In this document: piece after piece, positions 24,141 through 30,292 of the stretch | Layout: each line of letters starts with the position of its first letter | How positions within the stretch are numbered: position 1 is the stretch's first letter | From: Streptomyces sp. MMBL 11-1 | GTDB taxonomy: Bacteria; Actinomycetota; Actinomycetes; Streptomycetales; Streptomycetaceae | Assembly: GCF_028622875.1 (NCBI RefSeq) | Contig: NZ_CP117709.1 | Span: 1,550,001-1,614,000 of the forward strand | Direction: 5' to 3' | Length of the DNA: 64,000 nucleotides | Made by a program: the position numbers and the translations under genes | The notes under the pieces: model-generated | Database searches by the model: none | Seen by the model: only the letters and a program-made list of their open reading frames with translations | Told to the model about the DNA's origin: nothing

Positions 24141-24833
24141 TCAGGCGCCCCGCAGTTCGGCGGCGAGCGGGCCTTCGCCGAACACCTCGACGCGGCCGTC
24201 CTTCACCGCCTCCGCGAGTGCCGCCCCACCGCGCGCGAGCTCCAGGCACACCTCGGCGTCGAGGACGATCCGGGCGTCGGGGCGGTCGGCGGGACCGTAT
24301 CCGTACACCGCGGCGACCGCTTCGGCGTCCGGGAGCACGGCTCCCGCTCCCCCACCGACGTGGAGGTGGAACTCGCCCTCCTCCAGCCGGACTTCGAGGA
24401 CGCCCTCCTGGGTGAGCCCGGCGAGGGCGCCGAGCAGGGGCAGGGCGAACCAGTGGGCGCGCACCGCGTCCGTGGGGCGGCGCTCGGCGAGGGCGGGCGC
24501 TCCCCAGTCGGCGAGGGCGGCGAGGACGGGCCGCAGGGCGCGTCCGCGCGCGGTCAGCTCGTAGACCGACGCCGCCGACGGGGGCGGCAGCTTGCGGCGC
24601 AGGGCCAGCCCGGACTGCTCCATGTCCTTCAGACGGGAGGCCAGCACGTCCGTGCTGACGCCGGGCAGGTCGGCGTGCAGGTCCGTGTACCGGCGCGGCC
24701 CGCCCAGCAGTTCACGGACGATCAGCAGGGTCCACCGGTCGCCGACGGAGTCGAGGGCGCGGGCGGTGGCGTCGAACTGGTCGTAGCTCCGGCGGCGGAC
24801 GGGACGTGCTGCTGGCTGCTGCTGACGTGGCAT
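24141..24833 (-). CDS. HxlR-type winged-helix transcriptional regulator
   Basis: About 230 residues. The N-terminal winged helix has SVGDRWTLLIVRELLGGPRRYTDL-type sequence (about residues 25-50) and PGVSTDVLASRLKDMEQSGL (recognition region). The C-terminal half resembles an SCP2-like ligand domain. It diverges from the aminotransferase gene across an 85-base gap that holds overlapping inverted repeats (24865-24890), so it probably represses both itself and its neighbour. An upstream ATG at 24851 would add six residues; the ATG at 24833 sits just after a TAGACT -10-like hexamer and may be leaderless. Confidence 0.85.
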   Translation of the reverse strand: MPRQQQPAARPVRRRSYDQFDATARALDSVGDRWTLLIVRELLGGPRRYTDLHADLPGVSTDVLASRLKDMEQSGLALRRKLPPPSAASVYELTARGRALRPVLAALADWGAPALAERRPTDAVRAHWFALPLLGALAGLTQEGVLEVRLEEGEFHLHVGGGAGAVLPDAEAVAAVYGYGPADRPDARIVLDAEVCLELARGGAALAEAVKDGRVEVFGEGPLAAELRGA

Positions 24834-24864
24834 GCGACGCAGTCTAGACATGTTGTTGGACTTT

Positions 24865-24890
24865 CCAAGCTCAAGCTTGGTAAAACCAAG
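24865..24890. promoter_or_regulatory. Overlapping inverted repeats: likely HxlR operator
   Basis: CCAAGCT-CA-AGCTTGG (24865-24880) is a perfect 7-bp inverted repeat. Its right arm also pairs across TAAAA with CCAAG at 24886-24890. Three CCAAG/CTTGG half-sites are thus spaced by about one helical turn in the divergent promoter region. Confidence 0.78.
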
Positions 24891-24918
24891 TATCGCAATT
24901 CGGCTCGGGAGGCAGCGC

Positions 24919-26130
24919 ATGGAGTTCCGGCAGTCCAGCAAGCTCAACGAGGTCTGCTACGAGATCCGGGGCCCGGTCATCGAGCACGCCAACGCCCTGG
25001 AGGAGGCGGGCCACAGCGTGCTCCGGCTCAACACGGGCAACCCCGCGCTCTTCGGCTTCGAGGCCCCCGAGGAGATCGTCCAGGACATGATCCGGATGCT
25101 GCCGCGGGCCCATGGCTACACCGATTCGCGCGGCATCCTCTCGGCCCGGCGGGCGGTGGTCCAGCGCTACCAGGCCATGGGCCTGACCGAGATCGGCGTG
25201 GACGACGTGTTCCTCGGCAACGGGGTCTCCGAGCTGATCTCCATGGCCGTGCAGGCCCTGCTGGAGGACGGCGACGAGGTGCTGATCCCGGCCCCGGACT
25301 TCCCGCTGTGGACGGCGGTGACCACACTCGCGGGCGGCAAGGCGGTGCACTACGTCTGCGACGAGGAGTCCGACTGGAATCCGGACCTCGCCGACATGGC
25401 CGCGAAGATCACCGACCGGACCAGGGCCGTCGTGATCATCAACCCGAACAACCCCACCGGCGCGGTCTATCCGCGCGAGATCCTCGAAGGCATCCTCGAT
25501 CTGGCCAGGCGGCACGGGCTGATGGTGTTCGCCGACGAGATCTACGACCAGATCCTGTACGACGGGGCCGAGCACCACAGCGCGGCGGTCCTCGCCCCCG
25601 ACCTCGTCTGCCTGACCTTCAGCGGGCTGTCGAAGACGTACCGGGTGGCCGGCTTCCGTTCCGGCTGGATGGTGGTGTCCGGCCCCCGGCAGCACGCCCG
25701 CAACTATCTGGAGGGCCTCACCATGCTGGCCTCCATGCGGCTGTGCCCCAACGCCCCGGCCCAGTACGCCATTCAGGCCGCGCTCGGCGGGCGGCAGTCC
25801 ATCCGGGAGCTGGTCGCGCCGGGCGGGAGGCTGCACGAACAGCGCGACCGGGCCTGGGAGCGGCTGAACGAGATCCCCGGCGTCTCGTGCGTGAAGCCGA
25901 AGGGCGCGCTGTACGCCTTCCCCCGCATCGACCCCGAGGTGCACCCCATCGTCGACGACGAGAAGTTCGTGCTGGACCTGCTGCTGCGGGAGAAGATCCA
26001 GGTGGTGCAGGGCACCGGCTTCAGCTGGCCGCGCCCGGACCACTTCCGCATCCTCACCCTCCCGTACGCCGACGACCTCGACGCGGCGATCAGCCGCATC
26101 GGCCGCTTCCTGAACGGGTACCGGCAGTGA
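24919..26130 (+). CDS. Class I aminotransferase (AlaA-like)
   Basis: This PLP-dependent fold-type I aminotransferase has 403 residues. It shows GNGVSELISMAVQAL (cofactor phosphate region), INPNNPTGAVY, FADEIYDQILYDG, and FSGLSKTYRVAGFRSGW with the Schiff-base Lys. The N-terminal MEFRQSSKLNEVCYEIRGP is characteristic of the AlaA group, which transfers amino groups between glutamate and pyruvate. GGGAGG precedes the ATG. Expression is probably set by the divergent HxlR protein through the operator between them. Confidence 0.92.
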   Translation: MEFRQSSKLNEVCYEIRGPVIEHANALEEAGHSVLRLNTGNPALFGFEAPEEIVQDMIRMLPRAHGYTDSRGILSARRAVVQRYQAMGLTEIGVDDVFLGNGVSELISMAVQALLEDGDEVLIPAPDFPLWTAVTTLAGGKAVHYVCDEESDWNPDLADMAAKITDRTRAVVIINPNNPTGAVYPREILEGILDLARRHGLMVFADEIYDQILYDGAEHHSAAVLAPDLVCLTFSGLSKTYRVAGFRSGWMVVSGPRQHARNYLEGLTMLASMRLCPNAPAQYAIQAALGGRQSIRELVAPGGRLHEQRDRAWERLNEIPGVSCVKPKGALYAFPRIDPEVHPIVDDEKFVLDLLLREKIQVVQGTGFSWPRPDHFRILTLPYADDLDAAISRIGRFLNGYRQ

Positions 26131-26160
26131 TCCGCGCGCACCGTCCGGCCGGGGCCGGCT

Positions 26161-26220
26161 GAGGCGGATACGGTCGGGCCTCGGACGAGGCGGATCCGGT
26201 CGGGCGTCAGATGAGGCGGA
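26161..26220. repeat. 26-bp tandem repeat between convergent genes
   Basis: GAGGCGGAT starts at 26161, 26187 and, shortened to GAGGCGGA, at 26213, giving about 2.3 units of 26 bp. The last unit overlaps the end of the vWA gene (stop at 26207), so the repeat has reached into coding sequence. Confidence 0.8.
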
Positions 26221-27841
26221 AGAGATCCGCGGCGGCGTGGACGTCGGTGAGGTCCTCGATGGAGCGGAGGTTGTCGCACAGCGCGTCCAGGACCGAGCCG
26301 GCCTCGGCGGCCCCCGGGGCGCCGACGGCGAGGCCGAAGACGCGGAAGCCCAGCGCCCGCTTGGCGTCGTTCCAGCCACGCATCCATGCCTCGGTGACAC
26401 CGCATTCGTCGTCGGTGATCATCACGATGTCGCCGCGCGGGGTGGCGGCGTCGTCGAACTCCTCCTCCAGCAGTTCGCGGGCCGCTGTCAGGGGCGTCTG
26501 GTAGCTGGTGCCGCCGCCGAGGAAGGTTTCCGCGAAGTCGAGCACCTGCTCGACGCCTGCGGGCGGGCCGGCCGGGAAGCGGTGGACCTGGATCCTGTCC
26601 TCGGCGGAGAACAGGATGCCGACGAAGTCGCGCCCGGCATGGCGGGCCTGGTCCAGCAGCGCCAGGGCGCACGCCTTGGACCACGCCTCCCGCGTGACCC
26701 CGCCGGGCCCTGCCGCGTACATCGAGTGCGAGGTGTCCACGCACGCGATGACCGCGCCCCGCCCTGTCGGCTGCTCTCCCTGGCTGTCGTAGAGCATCAG
26801 CTCCCCGGCGGCGTACCGCGCGGCGAAGACGGCCCGCAGTTCGGGCAGGCCGAGGTTGGCCAGCTCGGAGGGGATCAGGCGGGAGAGGTCGTCGCCGAGC
26901 GTGACGCCGACCAGCTCCCCGGCGGTGCTCTCCACCTTGCGGGCGCGCTCCCCGTCGGCCATCTGCCGGAAGCGGCCGATCAGTTCGGCCCACCGGGCGA
27001 GGCGGCCGGCGCGCAGCCGCTCGGCGAGCCGGGCGCGCCGTGCGTACGGCATCCGTTCCAGCTCGCCGGAGCCCATGCCCCAGGCCCGCATCAGTACGGC
27101 CTCCTCCCGCACGGCCTCGGCGGCCTCCGCCGCGGCGTGGTGCGCGTCGGTGCGGAGGCCGGGAACAGTGGCGGCGCCCTGTGCGGCGCCCTGCGCGGCC
27201 TGCCGAGCCGTGCGCCCGGCCGCCTCGGCGGCCTCGATCGCCCGGTGCACGGCGTCGGCGGCCGAGGCCGGTACGTCGCCGTCCGCATCGGTCTCCTCGG
27301 CGGCCCGCTGGAGCGCGTCGGCCACGGCGGTCGCCGCGTTCTCGGCGTCCTGGCGGGCGTTCGCCGCCTGTTCGGCCTGCCGCTGGGCGTCCTCGGAGCG
27401 CTCCAGCATCCTGCGCAGGGCGCCGGACTGGGCGAGGACGGCCATGGCGGCGGCGTACGGGTCCCCGACGGTTTCCCTGCGCAGTGCGGCGAAGTCGGGA
27501 GACTCCACCAAGGCGGTGACGATCACGTGGTTGACCAGCCGCGAGGGGTCCATCTCCGCACGCTCGCGCAGTCGGAGGCCGGCCTTGTAGGCGGCCAGGA
27601 ACACATCGGCCAGGAGGTCGGCGGCGTGGTCGTGACGCGCGCCCAGTACCTCGGCCAGCTCGCGCAGTCCTTCGGACTGTTCGCAGGTGTCGCGCCAGGT
27701 GAGCCGTTCGAACCGGTCCGCGACGACGGCCCCGGCGCACCGCTCGGCGCTGGAGTGTCCGAGCCAGGTCCGGGCCCGGCCCGCCAGTGCGTCGAGCCCG
27801 GCCGGCGGTGTGCCCGTGCCGGTGTTCCCCCGGGCGTTCAG
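26207..27841 (-). CDS. vWA-domain protein, ViaA-like partner of the MoxR ATPase
   Basis: About 544 residues. The N-terminal and middle parts are helical, with an Ala/Glu-rich coiled stretch (about residues 150-260). The C-terminal von Willebrand A domain has the MIDAS motif CVDTSHSMY (about 365-373), a conserved late Thr (GGGTSYQTP) and IVMITDDECG. This pairing with a RavA-like AAA protein matches the RavA/ViaA logic. The start is problematic: in this frame no ATG, GTG or TTG occurs near the MoxR stop. The best candidate is a CTG at 27841 overlapping the MoxR stop as CTGA. The first GTG is more than 60 codons further in. Confidence 0.82.
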   Translation of the reverse strand: MNARGNTGTGTPPAGLDALAGRARTWLGHSSAERCAGAVVADRFERLTWRDTCEQSEGLRELAEVLGARHDHAADLLADVFLAAYKAGLRLRERAEMDPSRLVNHVIVTALVESPDFAALRRETVGDPYAAAMAVLAQSGALRRMLERSEDAQRQAEQAANARQDAENAATAVADALQRAAEETDADGDVPASAADAVHRAIEAAEAAGRTARQAAQGAAQGAATVPGLRTDAHHAAAEAAEAVREEAVLMRAWGMGSGELERMPYARRARLAERLRAGRLARWAELIGRFRQMADGERARKVESTAGELVGVTLGDDLSRLIPSELANLGLPELRAVFAARYAAGELMLYDSQGEQPTGRGAVIACVDTSHSMYAAGPGGVTREAWSKACALALLDQARHAGRDFVGILFSAEDRIQVHRFPAGPPAGVEQVLDFAETFLGGGTSYQTPLTAARELLEEEFDDAATPRGDIVMITDDECGVTEAWMRGWNDAKRALGFRVFGLAVGAPGAAEAGSVLDALCDNLRSIEDLTDVHAAADLFRLI

Positions 27842-29064
27842 AGCTGGGCCCTGACCATGCTCGCGTCCATGCCGAGTGCCTCGGTGAGGACGCGGGCGCG
27901 GACGGCGCGCTGACGGCCGGCGACCCGGTCGATGGCGGCGGTGGAGCGGCCGGCGCCCGCCGCCTCGGCGCGCAGTCTCTCCAGCCGCTTGCCCGCCGTG
28001 GCGAGCCTGTTGTGGGCCTTCTTGATGACCCAGTCGCTCAGCGCCTCGCGGGACTGCCCCGCCATGGCGTCGAGCTGTGCCTCCAGCTCGTCGAGGGCGT
28101 CGGCCAGGTCGAGCGCCTCCTTGGCGTCGGGGTTGACCAGGTGCAGTACCTCGCGCTCGACGGTGGGGCGCTGGGCCGGGGAGTCCCACAGGACGTGGGT
28201 GAGCACGGACAGGTCGGTCTCGGCGACCGCCGGGCGTCCGTCGAGGTACGCGGAGGCCTGGAGCAGTCCCACCGCCTGCCGCCAGCGGCGGTCGGAGGCG
28301 ACGAGTTCCTTGCGGCGCAGGGCCGCCCGCAGCGCGCACACGGCGTCCACGATGGCGTCGGGGACGTCCACGGCCGGAACGGACACGGTCACGGCGTACT
28401 GCAGCGCGGCCAGCTCGACGGTGGTACGGACCGGTGCCGCCGGCCGGCTGACGGCGGATCGGACCAGCGCGGCGAAGTTCGACGGGTCCGCCAGGTACCC
28501 GACCTCGATCCGCACCAGCAGCCGGTCGTAGATCGCGGCCGTGTCCTGTCCGGTGGGCAGTTCGTTGCTCGCCGTGATGGCGCCGATCAGGGGGCAGCGG
28601 ATCGGTTCCCCGCCGCTCTCCGGGTGGTAGATCCGCTCGTTGAGATAGCCCAGGGTCTCGTTCAGCGCCGCCGTGGAGCACTTGAAGATCTCGTCGATGA
28701 ACGCGACGTGCGCGGTCGTGGCGCGGCCCTCGTACACCTGGCGGTACTCCCCGCGGGCCAGCGCGGCGACGTCGACGGGACCGAACATCCTCGTCGGCGC
28801 GGTGAACTTCGACAGGAGGATCTCCCAGTAGGCCGCCCCCTCGACCCTGCCGGTGAGCTCCCGGGCGATCTCGGACTTCGCCGTCCCGGGCGGGCCGAGC
28901 ACCAGCGAGTGCTGCCCGGCGAGCAGCGCCACCACGAGCGTGCGCACCACGTCGGCCCGCTCGTAGAAGCGGTCCGACACCTCTTCGCAGATCGCCCGCA
29001 GCCCGGCGGCGGTGCCCTGCGCGTCCCCTGCGTCTCGCACGTCTGTACCTCGCACGTCCCGCAT
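27838..29064 (-). CDS. MoxR-family AAA+ ATPase (RavA-like)
   Basis: This 408-residue ATPase has Walker A GPPGTAKS (residues 57-64), Walker B VAFIDEIFKC (about 120-129), sensor region IGAITASNELP and a helical lid. A C-terminal LARA-like helical extension follows. MoxR proteins act as chaperones that insert metals or remodel complexes, usually with a vWA partner, which here is the next gene. Upstream are two tRNA-mimic RNAs and a terminator hairpin, so the ATPase and vWA genes likely have their own promoter between 29065 and 29126, or depend on read-through. Confidence 0.9.
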   Translation of the reverse strand: MRDVRGTDVRDAGDAQGTAAGLRAICEEVSDRFYERADVVRTLVVALLAGQHSLVLGPPGTAKSEIARELTGRVEGAAYWEILLSKFTAPTRMFGPVDVAALARGEYRQVYEGRATTAHVAFIDEIFKCSTAALNETLGYLNERIYHPESGGEPIRCPLIGAITASNELPTGQDTAAIYDRLLVRIEVGYLADPSNFAALVRSAVSRPAAPVRTTVELAALQYAVTVSVPAVDVPDAIVDAVCALRAALRRKELVASDRRWRQAVGLLQASAYLDGRPAVAETDLSVLTHVLWDSPAQRPTVEREVLHLVNPDAKEALDLADALDELEAQLDAMAGQSREALSDWVIKKAHNRLATAGKRLERLRAEAAGAGRSTAAIDRVAGRQRAVRARVLTEALGMDASMVRAQL

Positions 29065-29126
29065 TGTGCCCTGTCGGTCCCGCGCCCCGGTGGCCCGGGG
29101 GCTCCGCCGCCCCCGGGAACGGGAGC

Positions 29127-29157
29127 GGGCCCGGAGGCGTAGCCGGCCTCCGGGCCC
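29127..29157. terminator. Hairpin between the permuted RNAs and the MoxR gene
   Basis: GGGCCCGGAGG (29127-29137) and CCTCCGGGCCC (29147-29157) form a perfect 11-bp stem with a 9-base loop. On the minus strand it lies about 60 bases beyond the second RNA, so it could define the 3' end of the RNA transcript. Confidence 0.7.
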
Positions 29158-29215
29158 TGAGTGTGCCGCCCATCGGGCACGCCGGCACGTTTAAGGATCC
29201 GGGTCAGTCTGATGT

Positions 29216-29285
29216 CGTCGCGTCCTGCCTTTGGACCACCGCAGATCGAAGCTCTGCGGGCCGGACTTGAACCGGCATTTCGACG
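29216..29285 (-). ncRNA. Permuted tRNA-like RNA 2
   Basis: Read on the minus strand, 70 bases fold as a complete cloverleaf in permuted order. The anticodon-stem 3' strand CGTCG (29285-29281) comes first, then spacer AAAT and the T arm GCCGG-TTCAAGT-CCGGC (29276-29260). Next are the acceptor 3' strand CCGCAGA (29259-29253), a 7-base loop GCTTCGA, and the acceptor 5' strand TCTGCGG (29245-29239). TG follows at tRNA positions 8-9, then the D arm GTCC-AAAGGCA-GGAC (29236-29222), a G, and the anticodon-stem 5' strand CGACG (29220-29216). Every helix is perfectly paired. The T loop is canonical and the D loop has the GG needed for docking. The closed acceptor end cannot be charged, so this is a tRNA mimic rather than a tRNA. 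Confidence 0.85.
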
Positions 29286-29361
29286 CGCGCGGGCCCGGGC
29301 CCGTTCGATCCGGCGATCGGCGGCGAATGCTGAGTCTGGAGCAAGAGTCTGAGATTGACGG

Positions 29362-29432
29362 CGGTCTGCCTCTGCCTGCTTGGGCTACTCCGGCCCGTGC
29401 CGGAGGGAGGAGTCGAACCTCCGCTGGGACCG
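29362..29432 (-). ncRNA. Permuted tRNA-like RNA 1
   Basis: On the minus strand, 71 bases form a second permuted cloverleaf. The anticodon-stem 3' strand is CGGTC (29432-29428), followed by variable loop CCAGC and the T arm GGAGG-TTCGACT-CCTCC (29422-29406). Then come the acceptor 3' strand CTCCGGC (29405-29399), a 4-base loop ACGG, the acceptor 5' strand GCCGGAG (29394-29388), and TA at positions 8-9. The D arm GCC...GGC has loop GG (29385-29368), then an A, then the anticodon-stem 5' strand GACCG (29366-29362). The acceptor stem is a perfect 7 bp. The D-arm sequence closely matches that of the tRNA-Leu at 62423. Both ends leave at the anticodon stem, the topology of Y RNA-type mimics. Confidence 0.85.
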
Positions 29433-29476
29433 CGCCTTCACGACAAGCTTCAGTTTCAGCTTGCGCTCCTCGCGCA

Positions 29477-29504
29477 CCCCGGCCGCCTTGAGCGGCGCCC
29501 GGGG
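29477..29504. terminator. GC-rich hairpin after the hypothetical gene
   Basis: On the minus strand CCCCGG...CCGGGG encloses GCCGC-TCAA-GGCGGC, starting 13 bases after the stop of the 243-residue gene. It may terminate that gene, partially terminate it, or mark the 5' side of the RNA 1 precursor. Confidence 0.6.
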
Positions 29505-29517
29505 AATCCATGGTCGG

Positions 29518-30249
29518 TCACCCGAAGAGGTAACCGAATACCGCATCACCCACCCGCTGGTCGGTGACCTCCGCGCCGTTGGCCTCCTCGCGGGCGAACT
29601 TCACGGCCTGCTGGAGCTTCTCGATCCGGTCCAGCAGTTCGTTGACGCGTCGCGCCGGCAGCGCCCCGGAGAACTTGACCGTCGTCCAGTACCCGATCGG
29701 GATGTCCTCGTAGTACACCTCGACCTGCGCCGGGTGCTTCTCGGTGGCCTCCGCCTTCACGTGGTTGCGGGGCACCTTCTTCGTGCGGACCGTGCGGACC
29801 GGCTCGGTCTTCCAGGAGTCGGTCGACGGGTCCTGGACCCAGGCCTCGGCCGCGTCCAGCACGGGCAGCTTGCGGACGAAGGTGTTGAGGTCGGTCAGCT
29901 GCTTCTCCAGGAAGAGCAGATACGACACCGGCACCTCGCTCACCAGCACCCGGCCGTCGACCGACACATCGGCCCTGGCCGAGCAGTTCGCCCAGTCCTT
30001 CGTGGCGGTCACATCGAAGAGCCGGGTCAGGGTGACCGCGGTCTCCCGCAGCACGTCCTCGGCCTTGACCTGGACGAGCGTCGACTCGGGCGGAAGCTGT
30101 TCGCCCTCCTCGTCCTTGGGCTGGTAGGTACGGGAGATCCCGGCCAGCAGTCCGGTCTTCTGGAGGCCGTGATGAGCCGCCGTCAGGTCCTGGTGTGCCT
30201 TGGACTTGACGCCCTTCTCCACTGCGATGATCTGATTGAGTTTCGCCAC
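29518..30249 (-). CDS. Conserved hypothetical protein beside the tRNA-mimic RNAs
   Basis: The 243-residue protein begins MAKLNQIIAVEKGVKSKAHQ. It contains ISRTYQPKDEEGEQLPPEST, LFDVTATKDWANCSARADV, VPVSYLLFLEKQLTDLNTFV and EATEKHPAQVEVYYEDIPIG, and ends VGDAVFGYLFG. I recall homologs of this distinctive sequence being widespread in bacteria (possibly DUF7873) but no established function. It has no signal peptide or membrane segment; helices and short strands alternate, and a basic patch TVRTKKVPRNHVKAEA could touch RNA. The GTG at 30249 is close to a TGTTAG -10-like sequence, so the mRNA may be leaderless. Its position directly upstream of the two RNAs suggests it is their protein partner; that is inference. 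Confidence 0.8.
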   Translation of the reverse strand: MAKLNQIIAVEKGVKSKAHQDLTAAHHGLQKTGLLAGISRTYQPKDEEGEQLPPESTLVQVKAEDVLRETAVTLTRLFDVTATKDWANCSARADVSVDGRVLVSEVPVSYLLFLEKQLTDLNTFVRKLPVLDAAEAWVQDPSTDSWKTEPVRTVRTKKVPRNHVKAEATEKHPAQVEVYYEDIPIGYWTTVKFSGALPARRVNELLDRIEKLQQAVKFAREEANGAEVTDQRVGDAVFGYLFG

Positions 30250-30263
30250 GTCGAGGACGCTAA

Positions 30264-30280
30264 CAGGGGCAACACCCCTG
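30264..30280. promoter_or_regulatory. Inverted repeat in the promoter of the hypothetical gene
   Basis: CAGGGG-CAACA-CCCCTG (30264-30280) lies 15 bases upstream of the GTG start, overlapping the likely -10/-35 spacer. It is a plausible operator for the RNA locus. Confidence 0.55.
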
Positions 30281-30292
30281 CGGCCAAGGCTT

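Noticed and set aside
29216..29432. Ordinary decayed tRNA genes or phage attachment remnants
   Set aside because: Decayed copies would not keep perfect anticodon, T and acceptor helices, and the halves are in reversed order with short closing loops in both RNAs. No integrase or repeat is adjacent.
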